NCBI RefSeq assembly: GCF_006438915.1
Contig: NZ_RCZE01000011.1
Coordinates: 124,001-188,000 of the forward strand
Direction of reading: 5' to 3'
Source: Pseudomonas arsenicoxydans
GTDB lineage: Bacteria; Pseudomonadota; Gammaproteobacteria; Pseudomonadales; Pseudomonadaceae
DNA length: 64,000 nt
Made by a program: the position numbers and the translations under genes
Part shown: in pieces, positions 25,481 to 34,845 of the stretch
Layout: the number at the start of each line of letters is the position of its first letter
How positions within the stretch are numbered: position 1 is the stretch's first letter
The notes under the pieces: generated by a model
Told to the model about the DNA's origin: nothing
Database searches by the model: none
What the model saw: only the letters and a program-made list of their open reading frames with translations

Positions 25481-25659
25481 GGCGACCTCGTAGATTGCCG
25501 GGGGAAATCGTTGTCCTTTTCCAAAGAGGATAAGGTGCTCGACCTTAATGGAGGCTGAAACAAGTTGTTTCAATGAGCTTTACCTAACGTTTACGTTTGC
25601 GTTTCCAAGTGTTTCATCGGTTAAAGTGGGCCACTGCTTCCAACCTGCGATACCGACTG

Positions 25660-26334
25660 ATGAATCCGTTCGATGTACTGCGTGACTCTTTGTACTTCTT
25701 CAAGCGCAATCTGGGACAGATCGTGCAACTGTGCCTGCCACTGGTGATCTTTGAGGCGCTGTTGCAACAAATTGTCGACCACTCCACCGAGCCGGACAGT
25801 TTTCCCGGCGTCAGCGTGATCGTTGGCTTGCTGGTTTATCCGCTGTACACCGCCGCCCTGATTCTGTTCCTCGACGCCCGCAGCCGCGGTGAGTCGCCGC
25901 GCAACCGTGATCTGCTGACACGGTCGGCGTACCTGTGGCCGCGCTTCGCCCTGCTCACGGCGCTCAATACCCTGCTGATCCTGCTCGGTCTGTCGCTGTA
26001 CTTCCTGCCCGGTATCTATCTGATGGTGACATTGGCGTTCGCAGAGTACCTGCTGGTGCTGCGTGGCATGGCCCCCTTGGCGGCCATGAAAGAAAGCCTG
26101 CGCCTGACCCGCGGCCACTTCATGCGCATTCTGGTGTGCATCCTGTGTGTGATGGGTCCGCTGTGGGTGCTCAAAGGCGCCACGCTCGCGGTGTACCCGG
26201 ACCCGCAGAACCCGGTGATTTCCCTGCTGATCGACAGTGCCCACAGCTTCCTGCAACTGTTCACCAGCGTGGTGTTGTTCCGCTTGTTCATGCTGATCGG
26301 CGATACACCCGAGAAGATTGAGGGGCCGCGCTGA
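25660..26334 (+). CDS. YciC family inner-membrane protein (UPF0259)
   Basis: Polytopic inner-membrane protein of 224 residues with about six hydrophobic segments. The opening MNPFDVLRDSLYFFKRNLGQ and the repeated pattern LVYPLYTAALILFLDAR and GHFMRILVCILCV match the YciC/UPF0259 family, whose role is not established. It is followed 66 bases later by a co-oriented endonuclease/exonuclease/phosphatase-fold gene, probably in the same transcript. Confidence 0.85.
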   Translation: MNPFDVLRDSLYFFKRNLGQIVQLCLPLVIFEALLQQIVDHSTEPDSFPGVSVIVGLLVYPLYTAALILFLDARSRGESPRNRDLLTRSAYLWPRFALLTALNTLLILLGLSLYFLPGIYLMVTLAFAEYLLVLRGMAPLAAMKESLRLTRGHFMRILVCILCVMGPLWVLKGATLAVYPDPQNPVISLLIDSAHSFLQLFTSVVLFRLFMLIGDTPEKIEGPR

Positions 26335-26400
26335 CCGTGGGCTTCAGCTCTAGTCTCGGTTATGCTCGGGGTCATCTTTTGTAACGCTATAAGCCGAGCC

Positions 26401-27480
26401 ATGACCCGTCTACTGCGCTACACCCTGCTGAGCCTGTTGATCGCGACCGGCGTGATCGCATTACTGATCTACAACCTGACCTGGCGCCCCGACTCCAAGG
26501 AAGTGTTGCCGGTCAGTTGCTCGGCTCAAGCGCCCACCCTGGTCCCCGGTCAGGCATTGAAAGTGATGACCTGGAATGTCCAGTACCTGGCCGGTAAACG
26601 TTATGTGTTCTGGAACGACCTTGCGCAGGGCACCGATGAAACCCCCACCCCCGAAGACATGGCCTTCAGCCTCGACGAAGTGGCACGGGTGATTCGCGAT
26701 GAATCCCCCGACATCGTGATGCTGCAGGAACTCGATGACAACGCCAAGGCCAGCGATTACCAACACCAGTTCAAACTGCTGCAAGAGCGGGTCGCCGACC
26801 TGTATCCGTGCAGTGCTCAAGCCTTCGACTGGAAGGCCGACTTCGTGCCGGATCCGCACATCTTCGGCAGCGTTGGCCGGCAACTGGTAACGCTCAGCCG
26901 CTACCAGATCGAACACGCCGAACGCCTGCAATTGCCGGTCGCGCCGGCCAACCTGATCAGCCGCCAGTTCAAACCGAAAAACGCCTTGCTGGTGTCTTAT
27001 CTGCCGTTGAACGACGGCGGTCAGATGGCGGTGCTCAATACCCATCTGGACCGCGTCATCCAGCCAGACGAAACGCTGCAAGCCGAAGTGACGGCCGTCG
27101 CCAAAGTGCTCGACAAACTCGAAGGCCGCGGCACGCCGTGGCTGATCGGTGGCGATTTCAATTTGTTGCCGCTCGGGCAGTTTCGCCGACTGCCAGAAGA
27201 GCAACGCACGCCCTACTCGGCCGACAGCGCGCTGCATGTGCTGTGGGACAAGTACCCGATGATCCCGACCAACAACGAAGCCAGTGGCGCGGATCGGGCC
27301 CAGTGGCTGACGCATTACCCGAATGATCCGGGGCTGAACGGCCCGGACCGCACGGTTGACTACCTGTTCTACAGTGCGCGCATCAAACGGGTCGAGGCGA
27401 TGGTTAGGCAGGACGATACGTTGCGCATCTCCGATCACTTGCCGGTGATTGCGCGGTTCCTGTTGCCTGCAACTCCTTAA
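26401..27480 (+). CDS. Membrane-anchored endonuclease/exonuclease/phosphatase family protein
   Basis: Protein of 359 residues with an N-terminal signal anchor (LLRYTLLSLLIATGVIALLIY, residues 4-24, quoted in part), so the catalytic domain is probably periplasmic. EEP-superfamily motifs are in order: VMTWNVQYLAG (about 56-66), MLQELDD (Glu, about 107-113), NTHLDR (about 215), GGDFNLLP (about 255-262) and ISDHLPVIARF near the C terminus. Members cleave phosphodiesters in nucleic acids or phospholipids; the substrate here is not evident. Confidence 0.85.
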   Translation: MTRLLRYTLLSLLIATGVIALLIYNLTWRPDSKEVLPVSCSAQAPTLVPGQALKVMTWNVQYLAGKRYVFWNDLAQGTDETPTPEDMAFSLDEVARVIRDESPDIVMLQELDDNAKASDYQHQFKLLQERVADLYPCSAQAFDWKADFVPDPHIFGSVGRQLVTLSRYQIEHAERLQLPVAPANLISRQFKPKNALLVSYLPLNDGGQMAVLNTHLDRVIQPDETLQAEVTAVAKVLDKLEGRGTPWLIGGDFNLLPLGQFRRLPEEQRTPYSADSALHVLWDKYPMIPTNNEASGADRAQWLTHYPNDPGLNGPDRTVDYLFYSARIKRVEAMVRQDDTLRISDHLPVIARFLLPATP

Positions 27481-27491
27481 CAACTGGAACC

Positions 27492-27582
27492 TGTAGGAGC
27501 CGAGCTTGCTCGCGATGGCGTTGTGTCAGCCACATCAATGCTGAATATGCTGGCCTCATCGCGAGCAAGCTCGGCTCCTACA
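27492..27582. repeat. REPIN 7, TGTAGGAGCCGAGC family
   Basis: Inverted pair of TGTAGGAGCCGAGCTTGCTC and complement, between convergent genes. It is the only complete member of this third family in the window; a half copy lies at 55519-55534. Confidence 0.88.
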
Positions 27583-27597
27583 GGTATTGGGTGCAAC

Positions 27598-28434
27598 TCA
27601 ATGCACCTCTTCCAGATCGTCATGCAAGAGCCCGAAGATCTTGCGCTTCATGTCGATGAACGAGCGCTCCATGACCATGTCCAGGGTCCGTGGGCGTTCG
27701 ATCGGCACATCCAGAATCTGCTTGATCCGCCCAGGCCGCGCGCCCATCACGTAGACCCGATCGCCGAGCAGAACCGCCTCGTCGATATCGTGGGTCACGA
27801 ACAACACGGTCTTCTTGCTGTTGCCCCAGACCCGCAACAACAGCTGCTGCATTTGCAGGCGCGTCTGGCTGTCGAGCGCGCCGAAAGGTTCGTCCATCAG
27901 CAGGATTTGCGGATCATTGGCCAGCGCTCGGGCAATCGCCACACGCTGCATCATGCCGCCGGACAGCTGCTTGGCGTAGTTGTCGGCAAACCCGGTCAGG
28001 CCCACTTCATTGACGTAGTAGTCGACGATCTCCTTGCGCTGGGCAGCCGCCATGCCGCGACGCTTGAGACCGAACTCGACGTTCTGGCGCACGGTCAGCC
28101 ACGGGAACAGCGTATAGCTCTGGAACACCATGCCACGGTCCGCACCCGGCCCCTGCACTTGCTGACCACCGACGTAGATCTCGCCCTCGGTGGGTTCGTT
28201 GAGGCCGGCGGTGAGGTACAGCAAACTCGATTTGCCGCAACCCGAAGGTCCGACCAGCACGGCGAATTGTTGGTCCGGCACCTCGAACGACACTTGCTCC
28301 AGCGCTGTGAACATGCCGCCGTCAGGTTTCTGATAGCGCAGGCTGACCTTGTCCACTTGCAGCCTTGGAGCGGCCTGCACCGGGGTGGCCAAAGGTGTGA
28401 CGAAGCGAGGGTTGACGGCGCTTACTGAGCCCAT
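27598..28434 (-). CDS. NitT/TauT-type ABC transporter ATP-binding protein
   Basis: Cytoplasmic ATPase subunit of 278 residues. Walker A GPSGCGKSS (about 61-69), signature LSGGMMQRVAIARAL (about 158-172) and Walker B ILLMDEPFGALDS (about 178-190) are intact, and the D-loop and switch His (FVTHDIDEA) follow. It belongs to the SsuB/TauB-like group. Its start overlaps the permease stop region by 13 bases, so the two are translationally coupled. It is the last gene of a binding protein-permease-ATPase unit. Confidence 0.93.
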   Translation of the reverse strand: MGSVSAVNPRFVTPLATPVQAAPRLQVDKVSLRYQKPDGGMFTALEQVSFEVPDQQFAVLVGPSGCGKSSLLYLTAGLNEPTEGEIYVGGQQVQGPGADRGMVFQSYTLFPWLTVRQNVEFGLKRRGMAAAQRKEIVDYYVNEVGLTGFADNYAKQLSGGMMQRVAIARALANDPQILLMDEPFGALDSQTRLQMQQLLLRVWGNSKKTVLFVTHDIDEAVLLGDRVYVMGARPGRIKQILDVPIERPRTLDMVMERSFIDMKRKIFGLLHDDLEEVH

Positions 28435-29225
28435 GCGGCGATCCTCAGACGTAGGAAACGGAACAGTTGATCGGTGACCAGGCCCAACAGGCCGATGATC
28501 GCGATTGCCAGGAAAATCACATCCACTTGAAAACCACGCATGGCTTTAAGGCTCAAGTAACCAAGGCCACTGGAAGCGGCGACCAGTTCGGCGACCACCA
28601 GGTAGGTCCAGGCCCAGCCCATGGTCACGCGCAAGGTGTCGAGCACACCCGGCAAGGAGGCTGGGGCGATCACATGCAGCACCGCGTCGCGACGGGTCGA
28701 GCCCAAGGTGTAGGACGCGTTGATCAAATCCTTGGAGATGCCTTTGGAAACGTCCGCGATCATCACCAGTTGCTGGAAGAACACACCGAAGATGATCACC
28801 GAGACCCGCTGCTCCAGGCCGATACCGATCCATAGAATGAACAGTGGCACGAACGAGGTCACTGGCAAGTAGCGAATGAAATTGACCATCGGCTCAAGGA
28901 ACGCCTGGACGATACGGAAGCTGCCCATCAGCAACCCCAGCGGCACCGCCACCAGCGAGGAGACAATGAAACCGACCATCACTACTTCCAGACTGGCCCA
29001 CACATGCAGGCCAAGGGTGCCGTCGCGACCCAGGCGCACGGCGGCCTCGACCACTGCGCCCGGTGTCGGCAAGAACATGCCCGGCACCACGCCACCGTAA
29101 GACAAACCGGCCCACAGGCCGATCAACAGTACCCAGGCCAGACCGCTCGCGCTCCAGATGACCTGCACCGGCAGGCCAGTCTTGGGCGTGATGCAGCGGC
29201 TCAGCCATGAATTGCGCTTGAACAT
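28422..29225 (-). CDS. NitT/TauT-type ABC transporter permease
   Basis: Inner-membrane permease of 267 residues with about six helices. The EAA loop that docks on the ATPase is visible as GISKDLINASYTLGSTRRDA (about 158-177), and the C-terminal half resembles SsuC/TauC. It lies between the substrate-binding protein gene (nine bases upstream) and the ATPase gene (overlapping). Confidence 0.92.
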   Translation of the reverse strand: MFKRNSWLSRCITPKTGLPVQVIWSASGLAWVLLIGLWAGLSYGGVVPGMFLPTPGAVVEAAVRLGRDGTLGLHVWASLEVVMVGFIVSSLVAVPLGLLMGSFRIVQAFLEPMVNFIRYLPVTSFVPLFILWIGIGLEQRVSVIIFGVFFQQLVMIADVSKGISKDLINASYTLGSTRRDAVLHVIAPASLPGVLDTLRVTMGWAWTYLVVAELVAASSGLGYLSLKAMRGFQVDVIFLAIAIIGLLGLVTDQLFRFLRLRIAAWAQ

Positions 29226-29234
29226 GCAAACCTC

Positions 29235-30221
29235 CTACAGCGGGGTGACAAAACGGTTGTCGATCAGGTCGTCATTGCTGACGTTGTAGGGTTTGCCCTG
29301 CAATTCACTGGCGGTTTCATTGGCCAGTTTGATCAGCGGTTCGCTGTCGCCCGGTTTGCCTGGCGAGCCGAGGAGTTTTTCGCTCATGGCCTGATCGTAG
29401 AAGCGCACGCCTTGTGCGGCGGCGGCCAGTTCCTTCGGATCGGCGAGGTAACCGCCAACGCCTTTGGCCATGATTTTGTAGGCTTCTTCCGGGTGGTCCT
29501 GGGTGTATTTCACGGCTTTGTAGAGACCGGCGACCAACGCCTTGACGTCTTCCGGCTGCTTTTCGATGACCGAGCAGTTCAGCGCAACCACGTCGACAAT
29601 CACGCCCGGCGTGCTGCTGCTGTCGATCAGCACCTTGCCCTGTTTCTTGTCACGCACCATCGACAGGTGCGGCTCCCACGTCACGGCGGCCGGCACGCGA
29701 CCGGCGATGAACGCGGTGGCAGCATCGTCGGCCGTCATGTTCTGCACGGTGATGTCGCTCATGCTCATGCCGTGTTTCTTCAGCAAATACGACAACCAGA
29801 ACTGCGAGGTCGACCCTTCGTTCACCGCCACCGCTTTGCCTTTGAGCTCCTGCAGACTCTTGACGTCCTTGCCCACCAGAACGCCGTCGCCGCCATGGCT
29901 GTCATCCAGCGCGGCCACAGCCTTGAAGCAGAATTGAGGACGGTATTTCAGCACTTCATCAATGGTCGACGCCGAGCCTGACAACTCGCCCGAGGCTTGG
30001 GCGGCCATGTACATCGACGCCTCTTCAACGACGGGCAATTCGACGGTCAAGCCGTTTTCCTTGAAGTAGCCCAGGTCCTGGGCGAGGTAGAGGGTGCCGT
30101 AGCCGACCCAGGTGGTGTGACCGATGGACAGGGTGCCGGCCTGGGCGCTGGTGGCGACCGTGGCGGCGATGGCGGTGATCGCCAATGGATGAGCGATGCG
30201 GGTTAGCAAGGACTTGATCAT
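29235..30221 (-). CDS. NitT/TauT-type ABC substrate-binding protein
   Basis: Periplasmic binding protein of 328 residues with a signal peptide (cleavage after AQA near residue 28). The mature start SIGHTTWVGYGTLYLAQDLGYFKENGLTVEL is the hallmark of SsuA/TauA/THI5-like proteins (quoted in part: TTWVGYGTLYLAQDLGYF). Later ALDDSHGGDGVLVGKD and FIAGRVPAAVTWEP fit the same fold. Known members bind taurine, alkanesulfonates, nitrate or pyrimidine precursors; the ligand here is not decidable. Context with an aminotransferase and an aldehyde dehydrogenase suggests an amine or amino-sulfonate. Confidence 0.9.
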   Translation of the reverse strand: MIKSLLTRIAHPLAITAIAATVATSAQAGTLSIGHTTWVGYGTLYLAQDLGYFKENGLTVELPVVEEASMYMAAQASGELSGSASTIDEVLKYRPQFCFKAVAALDDSHGGDGVLVGKDVKSLQELKGKAVAVNEGSTSQFWLSYLLKKHGMSMSDITVQNMTADDAATAFIAGRVPAAVTWEPHLSMVRDKKQGKVLIDSSSTPGVIVDVVALNCSVIEKQPEDVKALVAGLYKAVKYTQDHPEEAYKIMAKGVGGYLADPKELAAAAQGVRFYDQAMSEKLLGSPGKPGDSEPLIKLANETASELQGKPYNVSNDDLIDNRFVTPL

Positions 30222-30499
30222 GGAGCACTCCCAAAGCTGTTGATTTAGTTTTGATGGGCAGTACGGCCAGCGGCCCTGAAATCAGCTGTCACCTCAGGTC
30301 TCTGATGGACCTTGCGGTGGGCAGTATCGGGCTGACTGGCGAAGTCGATGTTGGCCCAGTGCGGGGAGAAGGAAAATTAGGAAATATGTCGAGGCGAATG
30401 ATGAAAAAGCTGTGTAGCGCGCACTGGAAAAGGGCGGTGTGGGCGGGGGTGCTCGAGGTGGGTGCAAAAGATGAGAGGTGCGGTGAATTGGCTACCGCA
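30222..30499. other. Intergenic leader of the ABC transporter unit
   Basis: About 280 bases between the binding-protein start and REPIN 8. I see no gene, no clear hairpin and no recognisable operator. GGGCAGTA occurs twice (near 30255 and 30321) without obvious symmetry. The ABC promoter presumably lies here. Confidence 0.4.
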
Positions 30500-30592
30500 T
30501 TCGCGAGCAAGCCCGCTCCCACATTTGATCTATGCCGGTCACAGAATTTGTGTACGACACCGATCTAATGTGGGAGCGGGCTTGCTCGTGAA
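30500..30592. repeat. REPIN 8, TGTGGGAGCGGG family
   Basis: Inverted REP pair with TTCGCGAGC ends outermost and a unique spacer; the right copy has one change (CTCGTGAA). It lies between the aminotransferase stop codon and the ABC transporter leader. Confidence 0.88.
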
Positions 30593-30616
30593 GAGGCCCG
30601 CAAGAGCGCTAAAAGA

Positions 30617-31987
30617 TCAGAGCCGGCCGTACTCCTGCGCCGTACGATCAACCGCTTTCAAGGTCTTGCCCACCAGCTCATCAATCTCCTCCCGACTGGC
30701 AATCAACGCCGGCGCCATGATCATCCGCCCCAGCGTCGAGCGAATAATCACCCCCTCTTCAAAGCCGATCGTGCGGCACCGCCACGCAATGTCGTTCTCA
30801 TTGGCAAAGCGCTTACGGCTGGTTTTGTCCTCGGCCAATTGCAGCGCCGCGACCATGCCGACGCCTTGAATATCACCCACCAACGGGTGATTACCGAACA
30901 CTTCGCGCAAGCACTGTTGCAGGTACGGGCCGATGTCATCCTTGACCCGCGTCACCACGCCTTCATCACGCAACGCCTTGAGGTTGGCAATCGCCACCGC
31001 CGCCGCCACCGGGTGCCCGGAATAGGTCAGGCCATGGGCAAACACCCCGCCCTGCTCCACCAGCACTTGGGCCATTTTCTTCGACAGGATCAGCCCGCCC
31101 ATCGGGATATAACCCGAGGTCAAACCCTTGGCGATGGACAAGGTGTCCGGCTCGAAACCGAAGTACTCGTGGGCGAACCATTCGCCGGTGCGACCAAAGC
31201 CGCCGATCACTTCATCAGCGCACAGCAGCACATCGTACTTGCGGCAGATGCGCTGAATTTCCGGCCAGTAGCTCTCTGGCGGAAAAATCATCCCGCCCGC
31301 GCCCTGGAACGGTTCGGCAATGAAACCTGCAACCTTGTCCGCGCCCAGTTCAAGAATCTTCGCTTCCAGTTGCTGCGCCGCCCGCAGGCCAAATTCGGCC
31401 GGGGTCAGGTTGCCTTCGTGAGCAAAAAAATACGGCTCGTCGATGTGCTCGATGTCCGGAATCATGCCGCCCATTTCGTGCATGAATTTCATGCCGCCGA
31501 GCGCCGTCGCAGCCAGGGTCGAGCCGTGATAACCGTTCCAGCGACCGATCATGATTTTCTTCTCGGGCTTGCCGAGAATCGTCCAGTAACGGCGCACAGT
31601 GCGGATCAACACCTCGTTGGCTTCAGAGCCGGAGTTGGTGTAGATCGCGTGGCTGTAGTGCCCCGGCAGCAGGCTGAACAACAGCTCCGACAGCTCGATC
31701 ACCTGCGGGTGAGTGGTGTGGAAAAACATGTTGTAGTACGGCAGCTGTTCAAGTTGTTGAGTCGCTGCCGCCGCCAGGTCTTTACGCCCGTAACCGAGGT
31801 TGGTGCACCACAGCCCGGACATGCCGTCGAGGTAGCGCCGACCGTCGTTGTCCCACAGGTGCAGGCGTTCGCCACGAACCATCACCCGGGGTCCTTCGTC
31901 GTTGAGTGCCTTTTGATCGACGAATGCGTGGATGTGGTGCGCAGCGTCGGCGGCCTGGTAGTCGCGGGTTTCACGTGGTGTGGTCAT
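30617..31987 (-). CDS. Class III (omega-) aminotransferase, SpuC-like
   Basis: PLP-dependent aminotransferase of 456 residues. The class III signature is clear: GSEANE near 120, RWNGYHGST (about 150), CADEVIGGFGRTGEW with the PLP-ring Asp (about 256-270) and SIAKGLTSGYIPMGG with the Schiff-base lysine at about 287. Overall it resembles putrescine:pyruvate aminotransferase SpuC and other amine:pyruvate or beta-alanine:pyruvate enzymes. The ALDH gene lies 33 bases upstream in the same direction, so the pair would turn a terminal amine into an aldehyde and then an acid. The exact amine is unknown; pseudomonads have several such paralogues. Confidence 0.88.
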   Translation of the reverse strand: MTTPRETRDYQAADAAHHIHAFVDQKALNDEGPRVMVRGERLHLWDNDGRRYLDGMSGLWCTNLGYGRKDLAAAATQQLEQLPYYNMFFHTTHPQVIELSELLFSLLPGHYSHAIYTNSGSEANEVLIRTVRRYWTILGKPEKKIMIGRWNGYHGSTLAATALGGMKFMHEMGGMIPDIEHIDEPYFFAHEGNLTPAEFGLRAAQQLEAKILELGADKVAGFIAEPFQGAGGMIFPPESYWPEIQRICRKYDVLLCADEVIGGFGRTGEWFAHEYFGFEPDTLSIAKGLTSGYIPMGGLILSKKMAQVLVEQGGVFAHGLTYSGHPVAAAVAIANLKALRDEGVVTRVKDDIGPYLQQCLREVFGNHPLVGDIQGVGMVAALQLAEDKTSRKRFANENDIAWRCRTIGFEEGVIIRSTLGRMIMAPALIASREEIDELVGKTLKAVDRTAQEYGRL

Positions 31988-32020
31988 CGCCAGTTCTCCG
32001 TTTTTTATTAGCGGCTGTTA

Positions 32021-33511
32021 TCAGCGCAGCTGAAACCAGGTGGTCTTCAACTGGGTGTATTTATCAAATGAATGCAGCGACAAGTCACGGCCGAAACCGG
32101 ACTGCTTGCCGCCGCCGAAAGGCACGGTCACGTCGAGTGCATCGACGCTGTTGACCGAGACAGTCCCCGCTCGCAATTGCCGCGCCACACGGTGGGCGCG
32201 GTTGAGGTCATCGGTCCACAGCGAAGCCGCCAGACCGTAGACGCTGTCGTTGGCCAGTTGCAAGGCGTGGGCCTCGTCATCGAATGCGGTAACCGCGAGC
32301 ACCGGGCCAAACACTTCGTCGCGAAACAGCGGCATGTCCGGGGTCACGCCGGTGAAAATCGTCGGCTGGATGAAGTTGTCAGAGCCGTTGAAGATCGACT
32401 GCCGGCCACCGCACACTTTGGTCGCACCCTGGCGCTCGGCTTGCTGGATGAACTTCATGATGCGCGCGGTCTGGCGGCTGTCGACAATCGCCCCGGCGCT
32501 GCTCGACGGGTCCAGTGGATCGCCCGGCAACCAGCGTTCGGCGTGCGCTTTGAGGCGCTCGACGAACGCGTCGTGGATCGAGCGCTGCACCAGCAAACGC
32601 GAGTTGGCCGAACAGACTTCGCCCTGATTGAAGAAGATCCCGAACGCGGCTTTTTCAGCGGCCCGATCGAGGTCCTGACAATCGGCGAACACCAGGTTTG
32701 CGCTCTTGCCACCGCACTCCAGCCACACCTGCTTGAGGTTCGATTGCGCGGAATACTGCATGAAGTATTTGCCGACTTCGGTAGAGCCGGTGAACACCAG
32801 GCAATCGACATCCGGGTGCAAACCGAGGGCTTTGCCGGTCTGCTCGCCGAGGCCCGGCAGCACGTTCAATACACCCGCTGGCAGGCCAGCTTCCAGCGCC
32901 AGCTCGGCCAGACGCAGGGCGGAAAACGGTGATTGCTCGGCGGGTTTCAGAATCACCGAGTTGCCGGCGGCCAGGGCCGGTGCGAGTTTCCACGCAGCCA
33001 TGTCCAGCGGGAAATTCCACGGCACCACGGCAGCGACCACGCCGAGGGCTTCACGGGTGATGGTCGCCAGGACGTTCTGCGCGCTGGGGGCAATCTGGTC
33101 GTAGAGTTTGTCGAGGCTTTCGGCGTACCAGCGAAACACCCCGACGGCGCCCGGCACGTCGATGTTGTAGGCATCCATGACCGGTTTGCCCATGTTCAGT
33201 GAGTCAAGCAGTGCCAGTTCTTCGCGATTGGCCATGATCAGCTCAGCGAGGCGCAGCAGCACCTGTTTGCGCTCACCGGGCGAACGCGCCGACCAGGTGC
33301 CGGCTTCAAATACCTGCCGCGCATTGCTGACGGCGGCGTTGACCTCTTCATCGCCACACGCAGTCACGTTGGCCAGGCATTGCCCGGTGGCCGGGTTGAT
33401 CGCGGCGAACGTCTGGCCGGACTGCGCCGAACGGCGTTTACCGTCGATCACGGCCTGGACAGGAAACTGCAGCGCTGCGGCTTTGTTTTGCCAATATGCA
33501 AGCTCGAACAC
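32021..33511 (-). CDS. Aldehyde dehydrogenase, aminoaldehyde type
   Basis: NAD(P)-dependent aldehyde dehydrogenase of 496 residues, the size of PuuC/KauB-like gamma-aminobutyraldehyde dehydrogenases. Key motifs: PWNFPLDMAAWKLAPALAAG for cofactor binding, LECGGKSANLV with the general-base Glu (about 266) and NQGEVCSANSR with the catalytic Cys (about 299). I chose the GTG at 33511 because GGAG lies nine bases upstream and it gives the usual N-terminal length; longer in-frame starts run into the LysR promoter region. It heads the unit ALDH-aminotransferase and is divergent from a LysR regulator. Confidence 0.9.
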   Translation of the reverse strand: MFELAYWQNKAAALQFPVQAVIDGKRRSAQSGQTFAAINPATGQCLANVTACGDEEVNAAVSNARQVFEAGTWSARSPGERKQVLLRLAELIMANREELALLDSLNMGKPVMDAYNIDVPGAVGVFRWYAESLDKLYDQIAPSAQNVLATITREALGVVAAVVPWNFPLDMAAWKLAPALAAGNSVILKPAEQSPFSALRLAELALEAGLPAGVLNVLPGLGEQTGKALGLHPDVDCLVFTGSTEVGKYFMQYSAQSNLKQVWLECGGKSANLVFADCQDLDRAAEKAAFGIFFNQGEVCSANSRLLVQRSIHDAFVERLKAHAERWLPGDPLDPSSSAGAIVDSRQTARIMKFIQQAERQGATKVCGGRQSIFNGSDNFIQPTIFTGVTPDMPLFRDEVFGPVLAVTAFDDEAHALQLANDSVYGLAASLWTDDLNRAHRVARQLRAGTVSVNSVDALDVTVPFGGGKQSGFGRDLSLHSFDKYTQLKTTWFQLR

Positions 33512-33646
33512 GTTCAGATGCTCCAAGGGCTTTTCTTGTGACTGGATGGTGGCCCACGCCCGTGTCCAGGAAAAATAGTAAAAATGTTTTCGCAGACCAT
33601 GAAAAAACTGGGCAGCCAACCTCCCCCGTGGCGCGGTATGTGGTTA

Positions 33647-33663
33647 TTGTTCAAGCACAACAA
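33647..33663. promoter_or_regulatory. Candidate LysR operator between the ALDH and LysR genes
   Basis: TTGTT, seven bases, AACAA: an inverted repeat of LysR type (contains T-N11-A) in the 225-base divergent region. Weak evidence; no second copy noted. Confidence 0.3.
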
Positions 33664-33736
33664 CACCGTCGTCAGAACGGACGCCGTCGGCGCGAAATTT
33701 GCCTGGATGCCTGGATCATCCACCCCGAGGTTTGCC

Positions 33737-34657
33737 GTGGCTGCCTACAACTTGCGTCAACTGAAATACTTCATCACCACCGTCGAATGCGGCAGCGTCG
33801 CCGAGGCCTCGCGCAAGCTGTACATCGCCCAGCCGGCGATCTCCACGGCGATCAAAGGCCTGGAAGACAGCTTCGGCGTGCAACTGCTGATCCGTCATCA
33901 CGCCCAGGGGGTGTCCTTGACGCCAAGCGGCGCGCGCTTCTACCGCAAGGCCCAGGAATTGCTGCGAATGGCCAAGGAGTTCGAACAGAACGCCCTGGCC
34001 GACAATGACGTGGTCTGCGGACAGATCGACATCGGCTGTTTTGAAACGGTCGCGCCGCTGTACCTGCCGCAATTGATTGCCGGGTTCTCGGCGCTGTATC
34101 CGGGGGTGAAAATCCGCATCCGCGACGGCGAGCAGCAAGAGCTGGTGCAAGGCCTGACGTCGGGCACCTTCGACCTGGCGATCCTGTATGAACACGACCT
34201 CGACGCCACCATCCAGACCGAACCGCTGATGCCGGCACAGCGACCTTATGCGTTGCTGCCGGCGGACCATCGCTTTGCCCAGCTCAAGCAGGTGTCGCTG
34301 CGCGATCTGTGCCTGGAGCCAATGATCCTGCTGGACGTGCAACCGAGCCGGACGTACTTCGTCAGCCTGTTCGAGGAATTGAACCTGTCGCCGAACATTG
34401 CCTTCAGCTCACCGTCCATCGAGATGGTCCGTGGCATGGTCGGGCAAGGGTTCGGCTTCTCGATCCTGGTCACGCGACCGCATTCGGAGTGCACCTACGA
34501 CGGGCAGAAAGTGGTGTGCGTGGACATTGTCGAAGACGTCACCGGATCAGGACTGGTGGCCGCGTGGCTCAAGCGCGGGCAGTTGACCAAGCCGGCGCAG
34601 TTGTTTGCGGATTATTGCCGGGAGCAGTTAACTGCCAAGGCTGCGACAAGCGTTTGA
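33737..34657 (+). CDS. LysR family regulator of the aminotransferase/ALDH locus
   Basis: LysR regulator of 306 residues. Winged helix at about residues 5-62 (LRQLKYFITTVECGSVAEAS, LYIAQPAISTAIKGLED), effector domain after it. I chose the GTG at 33737 (MAAYNLRQLKYF) with GAGG six bases upstream; an ATG at 33707 would add ten residues of no family character. It is divergent from the ALDH gene and probably controls the ALDH-aminotransferase unit in response to the amine or its aldehyde. REPIN 10 follows. Confidence 0.88.
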   Translation: MAAYNLRQLKYFITTVECGSVAEASRKLYIAQPAISTAIKGLEDSFGVQLLIRHHAQGVSLTPSGARFYRKAQELLRMAKEFEQNALADNDVVCGQIDIGCFETVAPLYLPQLIAGFSALYPGVKIRIRDGEQQELVQGLTSGTFDLAILYEHDLDATIQTEPLMPAQRPYALLPADHRFAQLKQVSLRDLCLEPMILLDVQPSRTYFVSLFEELNLSPNIAFSSPSIEMVRGMVGQGFGFSILVTRPHSECTYDGQKVVCVDIVEDVTGSGLVAAWLKRGQLTKPAQLFADYCREQLTAKAATSV

Positions 34658-34670
34658 GTCTGATGCCCCC

Positions 34671-34803
34671 TGTGGCGAGGGGGCTTGCCCCCGTTCGACT
34701 GCGCAGCAGTCGCAAAACCTTTGCATGCGGTGTACCTGACACACCTCTGTTGCAGGCATTGGGGCGGCTACGCCACCCAACGGGGGCAAGCCCCCTCGCC
34801 ACA
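34671..34803. repeat. REPIN 10, TGTGGCGAGG family
   Basis: Inverted REP pair TGTGGCGAGGGGGCTTGCC and complement in the convergent gap between the LysR gene and hrpB. Confidence 0.88.
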
Positions 34804-34845
34804 GGTAAACCTCTTCACCACAAGATTTGTGTTTAGTCTTGGGGA

